Positions 1-5,188 of a DNA stretch of 6,070 nucleotides are shown piece by piece (within the stretch, counting starts at the first letter, position 1; the number at the start of each line of letters is the position of its first letter). The stretch comes from Actinomycetes bacterium (GTDB taxonomy: Bacteria > Actinomycetota > Acidimicrobiia > Acidimicrobiales > Palsa-688). The notes below the pieces were generated by a model. The model had not been told where the DNA came from, made no database searches, and saw nothing but the letters and a program-made list of their open reading frames with translations. A program made the position numbers and the translations under genes. Where the stretch lies: contig JAKARG010000207.1 of NCBI GenBank assembly GCA_021819345.1, forward strand, positions 1-6,070. The letters are read 5' to 3'.

Positions 1-782
1 ATCTCCCGGATCCCGAGCCCTGCGCCAACTGCGCGGTTGGCGAGTGGGACATGTGCCGCAACGGTGCCTACACGGAGTGGGGCATCAAGTCCCACCACGG
101 CTACGCCCGGGAGCGCTACCGCATCACCCCCGACTTCCTCGTGAAGGTCGACCCGTCTCTAGGGGACCTCGGAGTGCTGCTCGAGCCGACCACGGTCGTC
201 GCCAAGGCCTGGGACCACATCGAGCGGATCGGGTCTCGCGCCGTGTGGAAGCCGTCGAAGGTCCTCGTGACCGGAGCCGGCCCGATCGGACTGCTCGCCG
301 CCCTCATCGGTCGCCAGCGGGGCCTGGAGGTGCACGTGCTGGACCAGGTGACCGAGGGCCTCAAGCCGGACCTGGTCACCGCCCTCGGCGCCACCTACCA
401 CCACGGGAGCGTGAAGGATGCCGCGGTAGACGCGGACGTGGTGATCGAGTGCACGGGAGTCGGCCAGCTGGTCTTCGACGTGATGGAGTCGACCGCCACC
501 GACGGCATCGTCTGCCTCACCGGGGTCAGCTCGGGAGGGCGGAGCCTGCCTGTCGACGCCGGCCTGCTCAACCGCCAGATGGTCCTCGGCAACGACGTGG
601 TGTTCGGGTCGGTCAACGCCAATCGGCGCCACTACGAGGCCGGCGCCCGGGCGCTCGCCAACGCCGATCACGCGTGGTTGGCCCGACTCGTCACCCGCAA
701 GGTGCCGCTCGGGTCCTGGAAGGACGCCTACTCCCGCCAGCCGGGCGACGTGAAGACGGTCCTGTCCTTCGACGAGGCGTAG
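1..782 (+). CDS. gdh: Glucose 1-dehydrogenase, zinc-dependent MDR family (5' end cut by the window edge)
   Basis: Oxidises glucose (possibly other aldoses) to the lactone with NAD(P)+; cytoplasmic. The frame is open from base 3, so 259 residues are visible and the start, with the first part of the catalytic domain, lies outside. Residues 7-18 read CANCAVGEWDMC, the C-x2-C-x7-C part of the structural zinc lobe. Next comes the stretch with GAYTEWGIKSHHG, typical of archaeal-type glucose dehydrogenases, then LLEP (about 59-62), at the position of the active-site Glu/Gln-Pro. The Rossmann dinucleotide site is VTGAGPIG (about 89-96), and the C-terminal part has NDVVFGSVNANRRHY (about 197-211), a family hallmark that shapes the cofactor and sugar pocket. 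The stop is TAG at 780-782. The gene converges on the trp operon, so the two are separately transcribed. Substrate and NAD/NADP preference cannot be read with certainty; another polyol or sugar dehydrogenase of the same subfamily is the main alternative. Confidence 0.85.
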   Translation, partial: LPDPEPCANCAVGEWDMCRNGAYTEWGIKSHHGYARERYRITPDFLVKVDPSLGDLGVLLEPTTVVAKAWDHIERIGSRAVWKPSKVLVTGAGPIGLLAALIGRQRGLEVHVLDQVTEGLKPDLVTALGATYHHGSVKDAAVDADVVIECTGVGQLVFDVMESTATDGIVCLTGVSSGGRSLPVDAGLLNRQMVLGNDVVFGSVNANRRHYEAGARALANADHAWLARLVTRKVPLGSWKDAYSRQPGDVKTVLSFDEA

Positions 783-804
783 ACCTCGGGGGAGGTCCGC
801 CGGT

Positions 805-850
805 CGGCGAGCGCCACGATGCCGGCGAGCGCCACGATGCCGGCGAGCTC
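805..850. repeat. 18-base tandem repeat, about 2.5 copies
   Basis: The unit cggcgagcgccacgatgc occurs exactly at 805-822 and again at 823-840, followed by a partial third copy (cggcgagc) at 841-848. It begins 23 bases after the dehydrogenase stop. The perfect identity suggests recent slipped-strand duplication. No protein function is inferred. Confidence 0.85.
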
Positions 851-884
851 GGTGATCTGGGTGGGTCGATCGGACCTCGGTGGT

Positions 885-910
885 CCAGCGACCGGTTTTC
901 ACCGCGCTGG
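885..910 (+). terminator. Candidate terminator hairpin after the dehydrogenase gene
   Basis: CCAGCG at 885-890 pairs with CGCTGG at 905-910. After a two-base bulge, CGGT at 893-896 pairs with ACCG at 901-904 around a TTTC loop. That makes ten base pairs about 100 bases after the TAG stop. No T-run follows, which is common for high-GC actinobacterial terminators but leaves the call weak. Confidence 0.35.
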
Positions 911-933
911 CTCACCGAGTACGACAGCTCGCG

Positions 934-960
934 CCGAGATCACCGAGATCACCGGGATCA
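934..960. repeat. 9-base tandem repeat, three copies
   Basis: The unit ccgagatca is at 934-942 and 943-951, and as ccgggatca at 952-960. The segment agatcaccgag at 937-947 is also the exact reverse complement of ctcggtgatct at 848-858, so an 11-base-pair long-range stem is possible across the two repeat patches. Confidence 0.75.
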
Positions 961-978
961 ACGCCCTGAGACAGACCG

Positions 979-1009
979 GATCCGCTGCCAGAGTCGAGTC
1001 GAGCGGATC
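979..1009. terminator. Inverted repeat, candidate bidirectional terminator
   Basis: GATCCGCT at 979-986 and AGCGGATC at 1002-1009 are perfect reverse complements (8 bp) around a 15-base loop. They lie between two convergent transcription units, where a hairpin can act on either strand. No T-run is present. Confidence 0.35.
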
Positions 1010-1035
1010 GGCCACCGGGCAACTGCGGCGGTTCG

Positions 1036-1065
1036 GCGCCGGCGCCAGGTCGCGCCGGCGCCAGG
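1036..1065. repeat. Direct repeat with palindromic GC core
   Basis: gcgccggcgccagg occurs at 1036-1049 and again at 1052-1065, a 16-base period. The first copy contains the 12-base palindrome GGCGCCGGCGCC (1035-1046); the second has GCGCCGGCGC (1052-1061). Strong local hairpins are possible on either strand. Confidence 0.7.
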
Positions 1066-1087
1066 CAGCCCGGCCCGGCAGACCAGA

Positions 1088-1109
1088 CCCCGGCAGCCCA
1101 GGCCCGGGG
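1088..1109 (-). terminator. Candidate terminator of the trp operon
   Basis: CCCCGG at 1088-1093 pairs with CCGGGG at 1104-1109 around a 10-base loop. Read on the minus strand, the hairpin starts 6 bases after the TAG stop (1116-1118) of the last gene of the operon, the usual place for a terminator. There is no T-run, so the call rests on position and stem only. Confidence 0.35.
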
Positions 1110-1115
1110 CGACCC

Positions 1116-1544
1116 CTACGCCACGACGACCCGCAGGTCGAAGCTTGCCGGCAGCATCCCGCCGGCCGCAAGGGCGGTGACCCGGACGGCTCCGATCACG
1201 CTGCCGGCGTCGAGCACCGGGGCGTAGGCGACACCGTCGGGACCGCTGGAGGCGGTCGCGACCCGCGCTCCCCCGGCGAACGCCGCCACCCCCGACACCA
1301 CTCGGAAGCTCACCGGCACGCCCGGTAGTGGCCCCGCCGGACCGGTCACGACCACCGACAGCTGGGCACCGAAGGGCCGCCCGGCCCGGGCGACCAGCCC
1401 GTTGCCGGCCCTGACCTTGGTGAACCGAGCCGGCGTGGCCGGCCCGTCCATAGCCGGCGTGGCCGGCGCCCCCCGAGCCGGCGTGCTCGGCCCCTCCCGA
1501 GCCGGCGACCCCCAGGCCGGCCCCTCCCGAGCCGGCGTGGTCAA
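1116..1544 (-). CDS. Small Pro/Ala-repeat protein with one bacterial Ig-like domain, overlapping trpA
   Basis: A 142-residue protein of unknown role. Residues 1-40 are low complexity: imperfect 8-residue units (TPAREGPA, SPAREGPS, TPARGAPA, TPAMDGPA). Residues about 41-142 match the bacterial Ig-like (Big_1/invasin-type) pattern: an opening NGLVARAGRPFGAQLSVVV strand pair, then GPLPGVPVSFRVVSG, AFAGGARVATASSGPDGVA and a final FDLRVVVA strand. By hand count about nine in ten codons of the domain end in G or C and all its Phe codons are TTC, as in the neighbouring genes, so the frame looks truly coding. The TTG start overlaps the trpA TGA (TTGA), the same junction as trpB/trpA; an internal ATG at 1449-1451 is an alternative start. 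No signal peptide, transmembrane segment or sorting motif is visible, which is odd because such domains are usually extracellular. It could also be a decayed fragment of a larger surface protein. Confidence 0.6.
   Translation of the reverse strand: MTTPAREGPAWGSPAREGPSTPARGAPATPAMDGPATPARFTKVRAGNGLVARAGRPFGAQLSVVVTGPAGPLPGVPVSFRVVSGVAAFAGGARVATASSGPDGVAYAPVLDAGSVIGAVRVTALAAGGMLPASFDLRVVVA
1428..1538. repeat. 24-base tandem array coding the Pro/Ala repeats
   Basis: The core agccggcgt (last base a in the fourth copy) starts at 1428, 1452, 1476, 1500 and 1530, so the spacing is 24, 24, 24 and 30 bases. All spacings are multiples of three, so copies can be gained or lost without breaking the reading frame of the Ig-like gene. 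Some copies share the extension gggaggggcc on the minus strand. Confidence 0.85.
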
Positions 1545-2365
1545 CCCTCGTCGAGCGCGCGACGGAAGTCCGCGACCTGCGCACCGACCTCGCCCACTGC
1601 GGCTCCGGCGAGCACCGATCGCATCAGGACGGACGCGACGACCACGCCGTCGGCGGCGGCGGCGGCCTCCACCGCCTGCTCGGGGGTCGAGATCCCGAAT
1701 CCCATGACCACCGGCAGGTCGGTGAGCGCCTTCAGCCGACCGGCGAGCACCTTGGCGGAGCCGGCGAGGGTCGCTCGCTCACCGGTCACGCCCATCAGGT
1801 TGACCCCGTAGACGAATCCCCGGGACCTCCGAGCGAGCAGGGCGAGCCGGTCGTCGGGGGTGACCGGAGCAGCCAGCAGGACCGTCGCGATCCCGGCCCC
1901 CGAGGCGGCATCCTCCCAGGGTGCAGACTCTTCCAAGGGGATGTCGGGGATGATCGCCCCGGTCACGCCGGCCTCGACGGCTCGGGCGGCGAAGCGCTCC
2001 AGGCCGGCGCGTAGCACCAGGTTGTAGTAGGTCATGGCCACGAGGGGCACGGGTTGCTCCCGGGCGGCCAGGGCCGAGAGCGCCGAGCCGGGGGTGACAC
2101 CCCGGGCCAGGGCCCGCACCGACGCCTCCTGGATCGTCGGGCCGTCCATCGCCGGGTCGGAGAAGGGCAGCCCGACCTCGACGGCGTCGGCCCCCGCTTC
2201 CACCATCACCTGGAGGTAGTCGACCCAGTCGTCGGTGAGGCCGGCGGTCATGTAGGTGACGAGCAACTTGGCGCCGGCGTCTCGTCGGGCGCGCAGCGCC
2301 GGCTCGAGGGCCACGCCGCGCCCCGAGGAGCCCCCGGGCGATCCACCGAGCCCGGTTGCGGTCAA
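1541..2365 (-). CDS. trpA: Tryptophan synthase alpha subunit
   Basis: Cleaves indole-3-glycerol phosphate to indole and glyceraldehyde 3-phosphate; the indole is channelled to TrpB in the cytoplasmic alpha2-beta2 complex. The 274 residues form one TIM barrel. The signature GADAVEVGLPFSDPAMDGP (58-76) holds the catalytic pair Glu63 and Asp74, equivalent to Glu49 and Asp60 of the enteric enzyme. Later come TYYNLVLRAG, PDIPLEES, NLMGVTGER (the phosphate-side loop region) and VVMGFGIS. The TTG start at 2363-2365 overlaps the trpB stop as TTGA and follows a weak purine-rich stretch (GGGTGGGG, 5 bases before). It gives a Gly/Ser-rich N-terminal tail of about 17 residues not usual in the family. GTG at codon 18, just before LEPALRARR, is a credible alternative start giving a more standard 257-residue protein. 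The TGA stop overlaps the next gene. Confidence 0.95.
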   Translation of the reverse strand: MTATGLGGSPGGSSGRGVALEPALRARRDAGAKLLVTYMTAGLTDDWVDYLQVMVEAGADAVEVGLPFSDPAMDGPTIQEASVRALARGVTPGSALSALAAREQPVPLVAMTYYNLVLRAGLERFAARAVEAGVTGAIIPDIPLEESAPWEDAASGAGIATVLLAAPVTPDDRLALLARRSRGFVYGVNLMGVTGERATLAGSAKVLAGRLKALTDLPVVMGFGISTPEQAVEAAAAADGVVVASVLMRSVLAGAAVGEVGAQVADFRRALDEG

Positions 2366-3570
2366 CCGAGCCCCACCCGGTCACCGAGGAGCGACATCAC
2401 CTGGCTGGCGTCCTTGTCACCTCGGCCGGACATGGTGAGCAGCACCGTCGAACCGCCCGGGACGGTGCCGTCCCTGGTCGCGCGCACCAGCCAGGCCAGG
2501 GCATGGGCGGGCTCCAGGGCGGGGATGATGCCCTCGGTTCGGGCGAGCAGCGACAAGGCGTCGAGCACCTCGTCGTCACCGGCACTGGCGTACTCCGCGC
2601 GGCCGGCGCCGGCCAGGTAGGCGTGCTCGGGGCCGATCCCGGGATAGTCGAGGCCGGCGGAGATCGACTCGGCTTCGAGGATCTGGCCGGCCTCGTCCTG
2701 GAGCAGCAGCGAGCGCATGCCGTGCAGCACCCCGGGCACGCCGCGGCCGACCGCCGAGCCGCCGGCGGCCTCGACTCCCACCAGCCGGGCCGAGGTGCCG
2801 ACGAAGCCGGCGAAGGTCCCCGCAGAGTTGGAACCACCCCCGACGCAGGCGACCACCAGGTCGGGGTCGGACCCGCCGAGCAGGGTGCGGCACTGCTCCC
2901 GGGCCTCGTCGCCGATCACCCGCTGGAGCTCGCGCACCATCCACGGGAAGGGGTGGGGGCCCATCACCGAGCCGATGCAGTAGTGGGTCGTCTCCACCTC
3001 CGAGACCCACGCTCGCATCGCCTCGTTGACCGCGTCCTTCAAGGTCCTGCTGCCCGAGCGCACCGGGACCACTTCCGCCCCGAGCAGGCGCATGCGGAAC
3101 ACGTTGAGCTCCTGGCGCTCGGTGTCCACCTCGCCCATGTAGATGACGCACTGGAGGCCGAGCAGGGCGGCAGCGGTCGCAGTCGCGACGCCGTGCTGAC
3201 CGGCGCCGGTCTCGGCGATCACCCGCTGCTTGCCCATCTCGACGGTGAGCAGCCCCTGGCCGATCACGTTGTTGATCTTGTGCGAGCCGGTGTGGGTGAG
3301 GTCCTCACGCTTGAGCAGGAGCCGCACGCCGAGCTCGGCCGAGAGCCGGTGGCACTCGGTGACCGGCGTGGGGCGCCCGGCGTAGTCGGCGAGCAGCCCC
3401 CGGTAACGGGCCACGAAGTCCGGGTCGGCCCACGCCGCCCGGAAGGCGGCCTCCACCTCGGCGCAGGCCGGCACCAGCGCCTCCGGAACGTAGCGGCCCC
3501 CGTAGTCGCCGAAGCGGCCCGACTCCGACGGCTCGGCCATCTCCACCCGGTTCGCTCCGGCGATCGTCAC
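2362..3570 (-). CDS. trpB: Tryptophan synthase beta subunit
   Basis: PLP enzyme that condenses indole with serine to make L-tryptophan. At 402 residues it is the normal length for the TrpB1 type that partners TrpA. RFGDYGGRYVPE (19-30) is the usual N-terminal motif. KREDLTHTGSHKINN (87-101) carries the PLP lysine Lys98. AETGAGQHG (119-127) contains the catalytic Glu120, GGGSN (244-248) binds the PLP phosphate, DYPGIGPEH (308-316) follows, and Ser381 in MSGRGDKD faces the pyridine nitrogen. All key residues are present. The GTG start at 3568-3570 overlaps the trpF TGA as GTGA; an ATG at codon 11 (3538-3540) is also possible, but the purine run before it abuts the codon. The gene ends in a 4-base TTGA overlap with trpA, which suits production of the two subunits in matched amounts. 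Confidence 0.97.
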   Translation of the reverse strand: MTIAGANRVEMAEPSESGRFGDYGGRYVPEALVPACAEVEAAFRAAWADPDFVARYRGLLADYAGRPTPVTECHRLSAELGVRLLLKREDLTHTGSHKINNVIGQGLLTVEMGKQRVIAETGAGQHGVATATAAALLGLQCVIYMGEVDTERQELNVFRMRLLGAEVVPVRSGSRTLKDAVNEAMRAWVSEVETTHYCIGSVMGPHPFPWMVRELQRVIGDEAREQCRTLLGGSDPDLVVACVGGGSNSAGTFAGFVGTSARLVGVEAAGGSAVGRGVPGVLHGMRSLLLQDEAGQILEAESISAGLDYPGIGPEHAYLAGAGRAEYASAGDDEVLDALSLLARTEGIIPALEPAHALAWLVRATRDGTVPGGSTVLLTMSGRGDKDASQVMSLLGDRVGLG

Positions 3571-4223
3571 GCATCCACCTCCCAGTCGTAGGGACCCTCG
3601 TCGACCAGCTCACCCTCACAGGGAGCGGCGGCCTTGGCCGCGGCGATCAGCTCCCGGAGCTTCACCGGGTCCTTCACCCCTGGGGACCTCTCCACCCCGG
3701 AGCTGACATCGACCCCCCAGCAGCGGGTCCGGGCGACGACCGAGGCGACGTTGCCCGGGGTTATCCCCCCGGCGACCATCACCCGGAGCCCGACGGGCAC
3801 CTCGTCGACGAGCGCCCGGTCCCAGGTCTGTCCGGAGCCGGGCCGGGGACCGTCCAAGAGGACCACGTCCGCTCCGTAGTCGACCGCCCTGGCGAGACGG
3901 GGATCGCCTGCGGTGAAAGCCTTGATCACCATCGGCACCCGCTGGCGTACCCAACGGGTGTCCTCCGCGCTCTCGTGGCCGTGGAGCTGCGCCGCCCGCA
4001 TCCCCGAGCGCAGGGCGATCTCCACCACCCGCTTGGGCGCCTCGTCACGGAACACCCCGACCGCGACGATCTCCGGCGGCAGGCGCTTGACGATGTCGGC
4101 TGCGACCTGCGGGGCGATCTGGCGGGGGGAAGGGGCGAAGACGAAGCCGACCATGTCAGCGCCGAGTGCGACAGAGAGGAGGGCGTCGTCCTCGTTGGTG
4201 GTCCCGCAGATCTTCACGATCAC
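3567..4223 (-). CDS. trpF: Phosphoribosylanthranilate isomerase
   Basis: Amadori isomerisation of phosphoribosylanthranilate to CdRP, the substrate of TrpC next door. The 218-residue TIM barrel starts KICGTTNEDDA with catalytic Cys6; the general acid is Asp124 in VLLDGPRPGSGQTWD (equivalent to Cys7 and Asp126 of the Thermotoga enzyme). MVGFVFAPSPRQI, AAQLHGHE, MVAGGITPGNV and GVDVSSGVERSPGVKD are all typical of TrpF. The open frame continues far upstream through trpC, but homology begins exactly at the GTG at 4221-4223, which overlaps the trpC TGA as GTGA, so that start is chosen. About 18 residues (PCEGELVDEGPYDWEVDA, 201-218) extend past the usual end of the barrel and are acidic. Many actinobacteria lack trpF and use the bifunctional PriA instead, so a dedicated copy is informative about lineage. 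Confidence 0.95.
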   Translation of the reverse strand: MIVKICGTTNEDDALLSVALGADMVGFVFAPSPRQIAPQVAADIVKRLPPEIVAVGVFRDEAPKRVVEIALRSGMRAAQLHGHESAEDTRWVRQRVPMVIKAFTAGDPRLARAVDYGADVVLLDGPRPGSGQTWDRALVDEVPVGLRVMVAGGITPGNVASVVARTRCWGVDVSSGVERSPGVKDPVKLRELIAAAKAAAPCEGELVDEGPYDWEVDA

Positions 4224-5002
4224 CGGCCGGCCCCCCGAAGGGCGAAGACCGCGCCGGCCGGGTCGGCCGAGGTGACGAGCGACTCCCCGACGAGCACGGC
4301 GTCGAAGCCGGCGGCCGCCAGGCGGGCTGCGTCCTCCGGCCCCCGGATGCCGGACTCGGCGACCTTCACCACGCCGCCGGGCAAGCTCCCGGCCACCCGC
4401 TCCGCCCGGCCGGTGTCCACCTCGAAGCTGACCAGGTCGCGCTGGTTGACCCCGACGAGCGTCGCCCCGAGGTCGATCGCCCGGGCCGCCTCCTCCTCGT
4501 CGTGGACCTCGACCAGCGCGTCGATGCCGACCCTGCCCGCCAGTGAGAGCAGCTCGGAGAGCTCTCCGGGGGAAAGGGCGGCCGCGATGAGCAGGACCGC
4601 GTCGGCGCCCATCAGCCGGGCGTCGCACACGTCCGCCGGCCCCAGCGTGAAGTCCTTTCGCAGCACCGGGACCCCGCACGCGGCGCGCGCCGCGGCCAGG
4701 TCGGCGGGAGACCCGGCGAAGAACTCGACGTCGGTGAGCACCGACAGGCAGGCCGCCCCTCCCCTCTCGTAGGCGCCGGCGAGCGCTGCGGGGTCGAGGT
4801 CCGGCGCCAGGGGGCCCCGGCTGGGGCTCGCCCGCTTCACCTCCGCCACCACCGACAGACCGGCCTCGGTGGCGAGCGCCGAAGCGAACCCCCTGGTCGG
4901 GGGGGCGGCGGACGCCTCGGCGAGCAGCTCGTCGAGGTCCCGGCCGTCGGCACCGGCCGCCTCTCGATGGGCGGCCACTATCCGGTCCAGATATGTGCCC
5001 AT
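4220..5002 (-). CDS. trpC: Indole-3-glycerol phosphate synthase
   Basis: Closes the indole ring, turning CdRP into indole-3-glycerol phosphate with loss of CO2 and water; cytoplasmic. At 260 residues it is a normal stand-alone, single-domain TrpC and not a TrpC-TrpF fusion. The catalytic set is complete: Glu54 and Lys56 in VVAEVKRASPSRG, Lys116 in LRKDF, Glu165 in ALVEVH, Asn186 in GVNQRDL, and Glu216-Ser217 in ESGI. SVLTDVEFFAG and DAVLVGESL are further hallmarks. The ATG at 5000-5002 opens MGTYLDRIVA, the expected first helix. No clear Shine-Dalgarno precedes it, but a TAGGCT box lies 10 bases upstream, which would fit a nearly leaderless mRNA. This is the first gene of the coupled block; its TGA overlaps the trpF GTG. 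Confidence 0.96.
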   Translation of the reverse strand: MGTYLDRIVAAHREAAGADGRDLDELLAEASAAPPTRGFASALATEAGLSVVAEVKRASPSRGPLAPDLDPAALAGAYERGGAACLSVLTDVEFFAGSPADLAAARAACGVPVLRKDFTLGPADVCDARLMGADAVLLIAAALSPGELSELLSLAGRVGIDALVEVHDEEEAARAIDLGATLVGVNQRDLVSFEVDTGRAERVAGSLPGGVVKVAESGIRGPEDAARLAAAGFDAVLVGESLVTSADPAGAVFALRGAGR

Positions 5003-5012
5003 CGCGTCTCGC

Positions 5013-5018
5013 AGCCTA
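5013..5018 (-). promoter_or_regulatory. Possible -10 box for trpC
   Basis: On the minus strand TAGGCT fits the actinobacterial -10 consensus TANNNT and ends 10 bases before the trpC ATG, so transcription would begin only about 3 bases before the start codon. No recognisable -35 element lies 16-18 bases further up. The missing Shine-Dalgarno agrees with a near-leaderless transcript, but a six-base match in this short gap can be chance. Confidence 0.25.
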
Positions 5019-5132
5019 CCGGGCCCCGCCGGCCTGCTCCCTGCCCGCGTGCGGCAGGACCACCGCCTCGGTGCGGGTGGTAGGAGCGTCGGCAGCCCAA
5101 CGGGGCGGTGGGGCGACCACCTCGGCGGGCAC
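5016..5132 (-). CDS. Possible 38-codon ORF upstream of trpC
   Basis: GTG at 5130-5132 opens VPAEVVAPPPRWAADAP and the frame ends with TAG at 5016-5018, 13 bases before the trpC ATG. About 33 of 38 codons end in G or C, but the DNA is GC-rich anyway. There is a single Trp codon, so it is not a classical Trp-rich leader peptide. Its first residues (with upstream codons, GGVPAEVVA) copy the YgfZ C-terminus GGVVAEVVA, so it may just be the by-product of a local duplication. No family is recognised. Confidence 0.2.
   Translation of the reverse strand: MPAEVVAPPPRWAADAPTTRTEAVVLPHAGREQAGGAR
5040..5058 (-). terminator. Hairpin between ygfZ and trpC
   Basis: CCTGCC and GGCAGG form a perfect 6 bp stem around a 7-base loop, about 85 bases after the ygfZ stop and 37 bases before the trpC start. 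It could end ygfZ transcription or belong to a trp leader fold. No T-run follows. Confidence 0.3.
5060..5121 (-). promoter_or_regulatory. Alternative base-pairing segments upstream of trpC
   Basis: On the minus strand GGTGG (5121-5117) can pair with the nearby CCACC (from 5111) as a small hairpin. The larger CCACCGCC (5111-5104) is the exact complement of GGCGGTGG (5067-5060). The two pairings exclude each other, and CACCG/CGGTG around 5072-5060 offers a third. Such competing stems are found in attenuators, but no Trp-rich leader peptide, T-box signature or T-run is seen, so this is only a hint. Confidence 0.15.
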
Positions 5133-5188
5133 GCCGCCCTGGCTCAGCCGAGCCCGGGGAGGGCGACCACCTCCGCCACCACGCCGCC
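5111..5188. repeat. Imperfect direct repeat of the ygfZ 3' end
   Basis: Bases 5111-5138 match 5161-5188 at 24 of 28 positions: a perfect 13-base run (gggcgaccacctc) at one end and a perfect 8-base run (acgccgcc) at the other. The second copy lies inside the last codons of ygfZ, the first just past its stop. The copies are 50 bases apart, so they sit in different frames relative to the gene. Confidence 0.7.

Larger units (their letters stand above)
783..1115. other. Convergent intergenic region, repeat- and hairpin-rich
   Basis: These 333 bases separate the dehydrogenase stop (plus strand) from the stop of the last minus-strand gene. I see no convincing gene on either strand. The stretch holds an 18-base tandem repeat, a 9-base triplicate, a 16-base-period GC palindrome pair and several inverted repeats, listed separately. 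ORFs that cross it read through this low-complexity DNA and then run antisense to the Ig-like gene. Its likely job is transcription termination from both sides. Confidence 0.6.

Noticed and set aside
44..1180. Plus-strand ORF of 378 codons
   Set aside because: Overlaps the real dehydrogenase frame, is Arg/Pro/Gly-rich without any domain, and runs through the repeat spacer into DNA antisense to the Ig-like gene.
819..1328. Plus-strand ORF of 169 codons across the intergenic repeats
   Set aside because: Starts inside the 18-base repeat, has low-complexity Arg/Gly/Ser composition, and its second half is antisense to the better-supported Ig-like frame.
1428..1538. CRISPR-like array
   Set aside because: The conserved core is only about 9 bases at a 24-base period, spacers are not unique, and the array is an in-frame protein repeat; no cas genes are present.
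958..1584. Minus-strand ORF of 208 codons overlapping the Ig-like gene in another frame
   Set aside because: Gly/Ala/Arg-rich with no fold pattern; its neighbour frame shows the Ig-like domain and the expected codon bias.
2356..3591. Long plus-strand ORF of 411 codons opposite trpB
   Set aside because: Antisense shadow of a complete trpB; GC-rich genes commonly leave the opposite strand open, and the translation shows no domain.
4224..4679. N-terminal extension that would make TrpF a 370-residue protein
   Set aside because: The extra residues are Arg/Gly-rich frame-shadow sequence over trpC; TrpF homology begins exactly at the GTG that overlaps the trpC stop.
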